From: Alcaligenaceae bacterium
GTDB lineage: Bacteria > Pseudomonadota > Gammaproteobacteria > Burkholderiales > Burkholderiaceae_B
Direction: 5' to 3'
DNA length: 10,561 nucleotides
NCBI GenBank assembly: GCA_029265335.1
Contig: JAJUJN010000041.1
Location: 1-10,561, forward strand
Each line of letters begins with the position of its first letter. Position 1 is the stretch's first letter. The translations under genes and the position numbers were made by a program. The notes below the pieces were generated by a model. It made no database searches, was not told where the DNA came from, and worked only from the letters and a program-made list of their open reading frames with translations. Positions 1-5,279 of this stretch are shown piece by piece.

Positions 1-20
1 CCCTCCCCCTCCCCCCCCCC
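1..20. repeat. C-rich low-complexity tract (G-rich on minus strand)
   Basis: The first 20 bases are all C except for T at positions 4 and 10, ending in a run of ten C. The minus strand therefore has G runs of 10, 5 and 3, which could form a G-quadruplex. The tract sits just before the incomplete SirB2-like gene. It may be a real low-complexity spacer or an assembly/sequencing artefact at a sequence edge; the window alone cannot decide. Confidence 0.6.
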
Positions 21-65
21 AATCCCGCCCCGCGCGGCCACGCCGCCATAATCCGGCCGCGGGCG

Positions 66-359
66 GTGCAACCCCGCCTCCCGCGCCGCCTCAGCATCTT
101 GATCGACAGCGGTCTGTTGCTGGCGGCCATCGGCCTTTTGGTGATTCTTCAGTTCGTGCCGCTGAGCATGCCCTGGATGTGGAGCAAGCTCAGTTTGCTG
201 GTGCTGTATATCGGCTTGGGTCATCAGGCTTTTCAGAGCCGTCACAGCGCGCTGGCTCGCTTCACGTTTTACGTTGCGGCCCTGTTGTGCTTCCTGATGA
301 TGGTGTCGGTGGCGCAACACCATCATCCGCTGGGTGCGCTGGCGCGTGTGTTGGCCTAG
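66..359 (+). CDS. SirB2-family integral membrane protein, N-terminally incomplete
   Basis: The 97-residue product from a GTG at 66 matches the C-terminal two thirds of the SirB2 family: a hydrophobic helix beginning near IDSGLLL, then WMWSKLSLLVLYIGLG, then a final helix FYVAALLCFLMMVSVA. Family members usually have about 120 or more residues, with an extra N-terminal segment containing KHLH-like residues and the first helix. That segment is absent here. The frame stays open to the left edge of the window, but the extra codons give only a Pro-rich low-complexity sequence. The gene may therefore be truncated, have a replaced 5' end, or be damaged by the poly-C tract. The GTG start is nominal, and no good ribosome binding site is visible. 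The 3' end overlaps the convergent MarR gene by 98 bp. SirB2 function is poorly defined. Confidence 0.7.
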   Translation: MQPRLPRRLSILIDSGLLLAAIGLLVILQFVPLSMPWMWSKLSLLVLYIGLGHQAFQSRHSALARFTFYVAALLCFLMMVSVAQHHHPLGALARVLA

Positions 360-858
360 CGTTTGAAGGGCGTTCGCTGCTCTGGGCCGTGGCGGGAGCG
401 TCAGCCAATGTGTCGATGGCCACTCGGAGGCGACCGAGCAGTGAGTACAGCTGCTGCAGTTCGCTAGCCGAGAAACTGGCCTCCAGTTGCCGTTGACGCT
501 CACGCGACACGAGGTTGCCGCGGCGCCGAACCTCATGGCCCATCGGCGTGATGCGCACGCGAAACTGACGACCATCCACCGGATCAGGAAAGCGTTCCGC
601 GAATCCTCTGCGCTCGAGTTTCATCAATGTTCGACTCACCCAGCCTTTGTCGACATCCAGCAGCTCAACCAACTGGTGAAAGCGCATGTCACGCTCGTTA
701 CCCAGAATGGCGATCAGACGCCACTCGGGTACGCTGAGGCGGGCCCCGCGTTTGAAGGCTCTAATTGCCGATCGATTCAGATTACTGGCCAACCCCACGA
801 TGTGATACGAGAGGTTGTTTTCCATATCGAAGCGATCCTCTGGTTCGGACGAAGTCAT
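262..858 (-). CDS. MarR-family winged-helix transcriptional regulator
   Basis: From the ATG at 858 the product has 198 residues. It shows a typical MarR winged helix-turn-helix: LSVPEWRLIAIL, then FHQLVELLDVDKGWVSRTLMKLERRGF as the recognition region, then a wing around DPVDGRQFRVRITPMG. Dimerisation helices flank it. MarR proteins are dimeric repressors or activators, often sensing small aromatic or lipid-like ligands. The frame continues upstream to 975, but that start would lie inside the divergent MaoC gene. A second in-frame ATG at 825 has a better ribosome binding site (AGAGGA) and is a real alternative. The last ~40 residues are a Pro/Ser/Thr-rich, apparently disordered tail, encoded antisense to the SirB2-like gene and not part of the usual fold. 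Its divergent position suggests that it controls the MaoC gene and itself; this is inference. Confidence 0.9.
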   Translation of the reverse strand: MTSSEPEDRFDMENNLSYHIVGLASNLNRSAIRAFKRGARLSVPEWRLIAILGNERDMRFHQLVELLDVDKGWVSRTLMKLERRGFAERFPDPVDGRQFRVRITPMGHEVRRRGNLVSRERQRQLEASFSASELQQLYSLLGRLRVAIDTLADAPATAQSSERPSNARPTHAPAHPADDGVAPPTPSSGSTTGPQRKT

Positions 859-952
859 GGGCGGGTTCCGGCGGTTGGGAGCGGTAAATGGATTACGATT
901 GCCATCAAACAGCACGGGCATGGGCCCGCGTGGCAACTTCAGGAAGCTATCA
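859..952. promoter_or_regulatory. Divergent MarR/MaoC intergenic region with small dyads
   Basis: These 94 bp must hold the promoters of both divergent genes. Two weak dyads are visible: ATGG-N10-CCAT around 888-905, and CGGGC-ATGG-GCCCG at 915-928. Either could be a MarR operator or, for the second, a hairpin in the MaoC leader. No convincing -35/-10 pair was found in either direction. AGGA at 941-944 lies 8 bases before the MaoC ATG and fixes that start. Confidence 0.4.
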
Positions 953-1432
953 ATGAGTTTTTCCGAGTTTCTCACACCTACGGCAGAGCGCGCCTACGAA
1001 GATTATGAGCCCGGGGCCATTTATGAATTTGGCACCGTGAAGGTAGACGAAGCCGAGTTGGTGGCATTTGCCGAGCGCTACGACCCCCAGCCCATGCATG
1101 TTGATGCACAGTGGGCTGCCACTGGGCCCTTCGGAGGCTTGATCGCCAGTGGCTGGCACACGGTGAGCTTGCTCATGCGACTGTTTGTCGAGGGCTACCT
1201 GCCGGGAGCGGCCAGCCTTACCTCACCGGGCGTGGATGAATTGCGCTGGACCTTGCCTGTGCGGCCTGGCGATAAACTGCGCTTGCGTGTTACCACGGTG
1301 TCGAAGCGAGTATCACGGAGCAAACCCGATCGCGGTATTGTGGTTTCCGTATTGGAAGGAATCAATCAGAACGACGAGATTGTGGCCAGCATGCGCGCCA
1401 TGAACCTGATTGCTTTGCGCACGCCAGCCTGA
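953..1432 (+). CDS. MaoC-like hot-dog dehydratase (enoyl-CoA hydratase family)
   Basis: The 159-residue protein has the MaoC hydratase signature. FAERYDPQPMHVD gives the catalytic pair Asp44 and His49 with the usual five-residue spacing, and GPFGGLIASGWHT follows at 58-70. The C-terminal half carries the hot-dog strands (DELRWTLPVRPGDKLRLRV). Such proteins hydrate enoyl-CoA thioesters, often (R)-specifically, in fatty acid or polyhydroxyalkanoate metabolism; the substrate here is not deducible. Length fits the single-domain family. The frame is open from 815, but the ATG at 953 is preferred: it has an AGGA ribosome site at 8 bases spacing and starts where the fold starts. It is divergent from a MarR gene, its likely regulator, and convergent with the META-domain gene, with only 17 bp between. 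Confidence 0.9.
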   Translation: MSFSEFLTPTAERAYEDYEPGAIYEFGTVKVDEAELVAFAERYDPQPMHVDAQWAATGPFGGLIASGWHTVSLLMRLFVEGYLPGAASLTSPGVDELRWTLPVRPGDKLRLRVTTVSKRVSRSKPDRGIVVSVLEGINQNDEIVASMRAMNLIALRTPA

Positions 1433-1454
1433 TCTTCAACCGCCCGGCATCAGG
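1428..1454. terminator. Weak stem between convergent MaoC and META genes
   Basis: CCTGAT at 1428-1433 and ATCAGG at 1449-1454 form a perfect 6-bp inverted repeat that spans both stop codons. The loop is 15 nt and no T-run follows on either strand, so it is at best a weak bidirectional terminator. Confidence 0.25.
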
Positions 1455-2523
1455 GAGTGGCGGCTTGCCAGCGGGCGTGAACGTCGCCAGCATCCGACGA
1501 AAAAGTCACCTCGTTACTGCCCACGAGCTGAAAGCCTCGGATGGCTTCGAGAGCGCGCAGCACTCGCTGCTCCTGGGCCATTTGCTGATCGCTGCAGAAC
1601 ATCTGGGTGCTGGCGAGTTCGCTCAGTTGCAGGTTTTCGCCCGTGATGGTGTAGCTGCCCATCATGCGATTGCACGATGCCATGCCGGCCAGGCGACCGT
1701 CGTCAAGGAAGGTAAGGGTAGGGCTAGGCGCGGAAAGCTGAGTATCTCCTACTTGAGTCAGTACCCATTCGCCGCCCTGGAGCAAGCGCAGGGGGCTGTC
1801 GGCACAACCGGTTGCGGCAAGCTCGCCATAAGTGAGCTGGGCGGTTTGCGGGTGAGGCATGCCGGTCATGGTGTCCACACAGGTTTCGTCGCTAACGCGC
1901 AATTCCAGCGGTTGGGCGGCGCCGGTGCCCTGCAGAACCACACTGTTCGGTTTGCTCTCTGCCACCACCGCACTCATGCTCACCGCCGGTTCACCGGGCT
2001 GCAGCAGCTCGAGTTCCCAGCCGTCGAAGCGCACCTGCCAGAAAGGTTCATTGCCTTGAGCACGGAAAGGCAGCACCAGCGCATTGCGGGGCGCACAGGT
2101 TGGCAGCTCCTGGCCCGACCAAGTCACGCTGGCCAGTTCTCCTTTGTTCCATAAAACAGTGTCAGGGTCGCCGACTGCCTCGAAACGGGCACCGGAAGCC
2201 GACCGGGTGAGTTGCAGCATGCGGGTGTCGTCGTTGAGGGTAACGGCCATCCAGTCGCCCAGCAGCTCAACGGTCAGCGGTTGGCGGCCGCAATAGAGGG
2301 TTTCGCGTTGGCCCGCATCGCTGGCGCTGTAGACGTGGGTAGACAGGCTGGACTGCGGTTGGGCCGTTGCAAGGGGGGCATGCGTGGCCGCGACACCCAG
2401 TACGCCCAGACACACAGCTCGCCGCAGCACCTTGAGACCTGAACCTTTGATGGTGTCGGTGGCAGCAAGCTCTGAAGTTGCGTTCGCGCGAGGGGAGGGC
2501 GAGTAAGAGGGCAGTACTGACAT
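1450..2523 (-). CDS. Secreted MliC + COG3650-like + META (HslJ-type) three-domain protein
   Basis: From the ATG at 2523 the product has 357 residues. A hydrophobic stretch near residues 36-53 ends in ATAQ, a plausible signal peptidase I site; no lipobox Cys is seen. Residues about 66-143 match MliC, the c-type lysozyme inhibitor domain: YCGRQPLTVELLGD, then SASGARF, then LWNKGELASVTW, then PTC. The conserved Ser and Lys of the inhibitor loop and a Cys pair (78, 143) are kept. Residues about 150-240 contain FRAQGNEPFWQVRFDGW, typical of COG3650-type proteins. Residues about 247-357 are a META/HslJ domain with GGEWVLTQV, ASCNRMMGSY and STQMFC. The ATG at 2523 has AGGG at 8 bases spacing, while the frame's first ATG at 2580 has no ribosome site. 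A GTG at codon 32 of this ORF would give a shorter, more classical signal peptide. Likely a periplasmic or envelope stress protein, possibly a lysozyme inhibitor (inference). Confidence 0.85.
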   Translation of the reverse strand: MSVLPSYSPSPRANATSELAATDTIKGSGLKVLRRAVCLGVLGVAATHAPLATAQPQSSLSTHVYSASDAGQRETLYCGRQPLTVELLGDWMAVTLNDDTRMLQLTRSASGARFEAVGDPDTVLWNKGELASVTWSGQELPTCAPRNALVLPFRAQGNEPFWQVRFDGWELELLQPGEPAVSMSAVVAESKPNSVVLQGTGAAQPLELRVSDETCVDTMTGMPHPQTAQLTYGELAATGCADSPLRLLQGGEWVLTQVGDTQLSAPSPTLTFLDDGRLAGMASCNRMMGSYTITGENLQLSELASTQMFCSDQQMAQEQRVLRALEAIRGFQLVGSNEVTFSSDAGDVHARWQAATP

Positions 2524-2616
2524 GATGAAAACCCTGAAAGTATGTGTTGAGCCGATGGGCAAAGCCAAAGCCGTTGACATGAAGCGCAGTCGGGGTCCCC
2601 CCTAGCTGTTCGACAA

Positions 2617-3042
2617 TCAAGACGCTGGCATGGCCGATTCGGGCAAACCGAAGATTCGATCGAATGCCCAGTTGTACACGAAGGTGTAGATGAGGAAAAA
2701 CAGCAGCATGCTGAAATCCAGCACAAACGCCTCCCAGAAAGACACATTGAGCCACCAGGCAAAAAGGGGCACCAGGAGGATCGCCAAGCCGCCCTCAAAA
2801 CCGATGGCGTGGGCGATGCGGCGCTTGACGCTGCGACCCTTCACGGTTTGTCGGGCTTCCCAGCGTTCGAACAGCGCGTTCCAGATCCAGTTCCAGATGA
2901 CCGCCAGTGTAGACGCGGCTACCGATAGGCTGGTTGAAGCGAATGGGTCGTGCCCCAGGAGGGTCAGCGCGATCGCCACGAGAGTAATGGCGATGCCTTC
3001 GTAGAGAGACAGGTAAACGATGCGGCGTTTGAGGCCTTGCAT
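2617..3042 (-). CDS. PACE-family (AceI-like) multidrug efflux transporter
   Basis: The 141-residue protein has four membrane segments at about 10-30, 38-58, 76-98 and 104-126. Two tandem bacterial transmembrane pair (BTP) repeats are visible. Repeat one begins RRIVYLSLYEGIAI, with Glu15 in the position of the essential acidic residue of AceI; repeat two begins RRIAHAIGFEGGLAI. The signature YNWAFDRIFG near the C-terminus is typical of the family. PACE proteins are small inner-membrane, proton-coupled exporters of chlorhexidine, acriflavine and similar cations, with short-chain diamines as proposed natural substrates. Length matches the family. No clear ribosome binding site precedes the ATG at 3042. 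The gene lies 93 bp upstream of the META gene on the same strand and could share a transcript. The LysR regulator often found next to such genes is missing; the nearest regulator is GlxA-type. Confidence 0.92.
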   Translation of the reverse strand: MQGLKRRIVYLSLYEGIAITLVAIALTLLGHDPFASTSLSVAASTLAVIWNWIWNALFERWEARQTVKGRSVKRRIAHAIGFEGGLAILLVPLFAWWLNVSFWEAFVLDFSMLLFFLIYTFVYNWAFDRIFGLPESAMPAS

Positions 3043-3222
3043 GTATCAGCGGAAGTATGAGGTTGGTGAGGTTGGAGACGAAGCGAAAATGGCCCAGTCG
3101 GCTACTGAAGCCGCCCAGGGCAATTGTCGAGAAAGTCAGACGCAGCTGGGGCCCGACCATAGCACATCACTATGGCCGCTGAATCGCCACAAAGTTCGAA
3201 GCGAGGCGACTGGATCGCCGCT
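3043..3222 (-). promoter_or_regulatory. 180-bp intergenic region upstream of the PACE gene
   Basis: No ORF with recognisable content lies here. It should contain the PACE promoter and the end of the GlxA-type transcript. TCGACA at 3125-3130 (minus strand) could be a -35 box, but no good -10 box follows at the right distance. The region also holds the CCATAG-N7-CTATGG dyad and a small hairpin near the GlxA-type stop, listed separately. Confidence 0.4.
3157..3175. promoter_or_regulatory. Inverted repeat CCATAG-N7-CTATGG, candidate operator
   Basis: CCATAG at 3157-3162 and CTATGG at 3170-3175 are perfect 6-bp arms with a 7-bp spacer. Its core ATAG-N7-CTAT has the size and T-N11-A layout of LysR-type regulator boxes. 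It lies 115 bp upstream of the PACE start codon, a usual distance for an activator site. No T-run follows, so a terminator is less likely. Confidence 0.4.
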
Positions 3223-3223
3223 C
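3203..3223 (-). terminator. Weak hairpin downstream of the GlxA-type gene
   Basis: GGCGA at 3205-3209 pairs with TCGCC at 3215-3219 around a 5-nt loop. Two more pairs are possible beyond a small bulge. It follows directly after the stop codon of the regulator gene, but no U-rich tail is present. Confidence 0.25.
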
Positions 3224-4191
3224 TAACTCGCCGAATAGCGGGATCGGTACGCGGTGGGAGACATGCCGCAATAGCGGCGAAAAACTTCGCGAAATGCCTT
3301 GTCGTCCAGGTAGCCTACCGACGTCATCACGTCAGCAACGGGTTGCCGGGTGCTCTCCAGACGCTGCTTGGCGGCTTCGACCCGTACGCGTTGCAGATAG
3401 CCGAGTGGGCTCAGGCCAGTGGCCTGCCGAAAACGTCTCTCCAGACTGCGTCGCGACAGGGCGTAACGGTCGGCCAGCGAGTCTATCGTGATCCGTTCGG
3501 CATAGTGCGCCTCCACATGCTCCTGCACCCGCCGAATCACCGTGTCGCCGTGCCCTTTCTGCCCTTCGAACAAGGCAAAGGGCAACTGGCTTTGACGATT
3601 CCAGTCGAGCTGAAAAATCTTGGCGCACCAAATTGCCGCCTCTCGACTCGCATGACGCTCAATCAGCCTCAATATCAGATGGGAGGCCGAAGTGGCGCCA
3701 CCACTGGTGAGAATACCGTTTTGCTCCAGCACGATCAGGTCGCTGCGCCAGAGCACGGCGGGATAGCGCTGTTGGCAATAGGTGTGCACGGCCCAATGCA
3801 CAACGGCTTCTTGGCCGTCGAGCAAACCGGTGTCAGCCAGCACCAAGGCGCCGCCACACAGACTACCCAGCAAGCCGCCGTTGTGATGATGACGCCGTAG
3901 CCAAATGTTGAGTTCGTGGTTGCTGGGCAGAGGGTGGTGGGTGGGGTGCTGCAGAGGTGGCACCAGTGCCAGGTCCACGTGTGGGGCTTCCTCCAAAGTA
4001 TGGTCGACGCGTATCTGCAAGCGTCCGTCATCCAGAGAAACGAACGGGTTGAGGCCGATGCAGAACACGTCGAACGCGGCAGTTTGCTGCCGCTCCTGCA
4101 GAAAGGCGTTGGCGGCAAGCAAGCCCTGCCGTGCTTGCTCCAGCCCCGATACCAGAGCGCCGTCAGGCACGACTAAAGCCACACGCAACAT
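3223..4191 (-). CDS. GlxA-family AraC-type transcriptional regulator with DJ-1/PfpI domain
   Basis: The 322-residue product has the two-domain layout of the GlxA group (ArgR, CdhR and GbdR of Pseudomonas are relatives). Residues about 1-200 form a DJ-1/PfpI (class I amidotransferase-like) ligand domain, with LLGSLCGGALVLADTGLLDG at 107-126 (Cys112 in the nucleophile-elbow position), VVHW at 130-133 and GILTSGGATSASHLILRLIE at 159-178. Residues about 218-318 hold two AraC helix-turn-helix motifs: ITIDSLADRYALSRRSLERRF, then a second ending in GYLDDKAFREVFRRYCGMSPTAYRSRY. Start: ATG at 4191 with AGGA at 10 bases spacing. Known relatives sense amino-acid-like or quaternary amine compounds and usually activate catabolic genes. 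The gene is divergent from the DUF1428-VOC fusion and is its likely regulator; the ligand is unknown. Confidence 0.93.
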   Translation of the reverse strand: MLRVALVVPDGALVSGLEQARQGLLAANAFLQERQQTAAFDVFCIGLNPFVSLDDGRLQIRVDHTLEEAPHVDLALVPPLQHPTHHPLPSNHELNIWLRRHHHNGGLLGSLCGGALVLADTGLLDGQEAVVHWAVHTYCQQRYPAVLWRSDLIVLEQNGILTSGGATSASHLILRLIERHASREAAIWCAKIFQLDWNRQSQLPFALFEGQKGHGDTVIRRVQEHVEAHYAERITIDSLADRYALSRRSLERRFRQATGLSPLGYLQRVRVEAAKQRLESTRQPVADVMTSVGYLDDKAFREVFRRYCGMSPTAYRSRYSAS

Positions 4192-4364
4192 GTTGAGTTG
4201 GTCCTGGTGGAAGGAGAGTCAGGTGGATAACACCGGTAACGCTGCGAGGTGGGAGCTATCCGCAGAATGTCGCATTACGCCCGTGAAGTTGCCGCATTTT
4301 CGGATAACGGGCAATCCGGGGGAGCCCTTACGCTATCCGCACTGTTCCCTGGAGAATGACCGTG
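4192..4364. promoter_or_regulatory. Divergent GlxA-type/fusion intergenic region with operator-like array
   Basis: These 173 bp carry an ordered set of repeats. GGATAAC occurs at 4225-4231 and 4302-4308, and GCTATCCGCA at 4255-4264 and 4332-4341. The spacing within each pair is 30 bp and the pairs are exactly 77 bp apart, while the 23 bp inside each pair are not conserved. GGATAAC and GCTATCC are near reverse complements, so each pair is an imperfect inverted repeat. A tandem TGYCGCATT pair (4268, 4290) and GCCCGT/ACGGGC arms (4279-4284, 4307-4312) lie in between. No clear -35/-10 pair could be fixed for either gene. Confidence 0.55.
4268..4298 (+). promoter_or_regulatory. Tandem TGYCGCATT half-sites, candidate GlxA/ArgR-type operator
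   Basis: TGTCGCATT at 4268-4276 and TGCCGCATT at 4290-4298 are in direct repeat, 22 bp apart, about two helical turns. AraC-family regulators typically bind such tandem half-sites. Pseudomonas ArgR, also a DJ-1-domain AraC protein, is reported to prefer half-sites beginning TGTCGC. The downstream AA of that consensus is not at the expected place here, so the match is partial. Confidence 0.45.
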
Positions 4365-5255
4365 ATGAATCCCTATGTCGATGGCTTTCTGCTGGTGGTG
4401 CCGCGAGCCCAGCTCGACACGTATCGAGCCGTGGCGCATACCGCAGGCAACATCTGGCGCGAGCATGGTGCGCTGGATTATGTGGAAACCGTGGAAGACG
4501 ATCTGGAGCAAGAGGGTGTGAAATCGTTTCGCGAGCGCATGGGCGCCGCCAGCCACGAAGTCGTGATTTTTGCCTGGATCACTTACAGCAGCCGCGTCGA
4601 GCGCGATCGCATCAATGCGGCCGTGATGGCCGACCCACGTTTGCAAAAGGCTTGTCCAGAAGGGCTGCTGGATATGCAGCGCTTTCATTGGGGCGGCTTC
4701 GCGCCTTTGGTGCACCTGTCGTCGTCAGCTGCGCATGCTTCGTCGTCAGCAGCTGGTGCCTCGACCCCAACTCAAAAGGCGGCTGAGCCAGAGTTCGCCA
4801 TGCAGGTTTCCACCATTTCAGCCCACCTGGTTTGCGATCCGGCTGCGGCCGCGATCGATTTCTATCGCGAGGCCTTCGGTGCTCAGGATCTTGGCCGGCT
4901 GGCCAAGGACGACGGCAAACTGCTGCATGCCATGTTGCGGATCGGCGACTCCACCCTCATGCTGAGCGACCCATTCGATGGCTGCCCAGCGTCCGACCAG
5001 AGCTCGGCCGAAGGCATGCTGCCGATGAGCCCCACCATGGCCTTGCACCTATATGTACCCGATGTGGATGAAGTCGTGGCGCGTGCGGTGGCCGCCGGTG
5101 CGGAAGTTGTCATGCCGGTGGCGGATATGTTCTGGGGCGATCGTTATGGCCAGTTGCGTGACCCTTTCGGTCATCGTTGGTCGGTGGCTACACACCAGCG
5201 CGATGTGTCGGAAGAGGAGATGAAGGCTGCCGTGAGGGAGATGTTCAAGGCTTGA
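4365..5255 (+). CDS. DUF1428 (YbaA-like) - VOC/PhnB-like glyoxalase fusion protein
   Basis: The 296-residue product joins two domains usually encoded separately. Residues 1-116 match DUF1428/YbaA: YVDGFLLVVPRAQLDTYRAVA, then EVVIFAWITYSSRVERD, then MADPRL, then RFHWGGF. Residues about 147-280 match PhnB-like vicinal oxygen chelate proteins: ISAHLVCDPAAAAIDFYREAFGA, LLHAMLRIGDSTLMLSD, YVPDVDEVVARAVAAGAEVV, FWGDRYGQLRDPFGHRWSVATH. A Ser/Ala linker (117-145) contains a duplicated heptad. The ATG at 4365 is chosen because GGAG at 4351-4354 is 10 bases away; an in-frame ATG at 4356 is only 1 base from GGAG. VOC proteins act on reactive carbonyls, antibiotics or dioxygenase substrates; YbaA-like function is unknown. 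No frameshift or stop separates the halves. Likely controlled by the divergent GlxA-type regulator; the reaction is unknown. Confidence 0.9.
   Translation: MNPYVDGFLLVVPRAQLDTYRAVAHTAGNIWREHGALDYVETVEDDLEQEGVKSFRERMGAASHEVVIFAWITYSSRVERDRINAAVMADPRLQKACPEGLLDMQRFHWGGFAPLVHLSSSAAHASSSAAGASTPTQKAAEPEFAMQVSTISAHLVCDPAAAAIDFYREAFGAQDLGRLAKDDGKLLHAMLRIGDSTLMLSDPFDGCPASDQSSAEGMLPMSPTMALHLYVPDVDEVVARAVAAGAEVVMPVADMFWGDRYGQLRDPFGHRWSVATHQRDVSEEEMKAAVREMFKA
4719..4760 (+). repeat. 21-bp tandem duplication coding for the interdomain linker
   Basis: Both 21-bp units (4719-4739 and 4740-4760) begin TCGTCGTCAGC and encode SSSAAHA and SSSAAGA. The unit is seven codons long, so the duplication keeps the frame and lengthens the linker between the DUF1428 and VOC domains. 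Confidence 0.7.
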
Positions 5256-5259
5256 ACAT
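5241..5259. promoter_or_regulatory. 19-bp perfect palindrome at the fusion stop codon, upstream of rfaH
   Basis: ATGTTCAAG at 5241-5249 and CTTGAACAT at 5251-5259 are perfect 9-bp arms around a single central G. The site includes the TGA stop of the fusion gene. It overlaps TTGAAC (5252-5257), a possible -35 box for rfaH, so it could be a repressor operator. As RNA it would form a short hairpin with a minimal loop. Confidence 0.5.
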
Positions 5260-5279
5260 AGAGCCGAAAACAGTACACT
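5252..5279 (+). promoter_or_regulatory. Possible sigma70-type promoter of rfaH
   Basis: TTGAAC at 5252-5257 and TACACT at 5274-5279 are separated by 16 bp, each with four of six consensus matches. Transcription would begin near 5286, about 20 bases before the rfaH start codon, leaving room for the GGAG site at 5297-5300. The match is moderate; rfaH could also be read from the fusion gene's promoter. Confidence 0.35.

Noticed and set aside
815..952. Extended N-terminus for the MaoC protein starting at 815
   Set aside because: The extension overlaps the divergent MarR start and has no MaoC similarity. The ATG at 953 has a good ribosome site and matches the domain start.
859..975. Extended N-terminus for the MarR protein starting at 975
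   Set aside because: It would overlap the MaoC coding start and adds residues without MarR similarity; the ATG at 858 or 825 is more likely.
1465..2154. 229-codon open frame on the plus strand
   Set aside because: Antisense to the MliC/META gene; a product of GC-rich codon use on the true strand.
2267..2798. Two overlapping minus-strand frames of about 160-175 codons between the META and PACE genes
   Set aside because: They are out-of-frame readings of the PACE 3' end and the META 5' end, with no domain of their own.
3172..3900. 242-codon open frame on the plus strand
   Set aside because: Antisense to the GlxA-type regulator, whose DJ-1 and HTH motifs are unambiguous.
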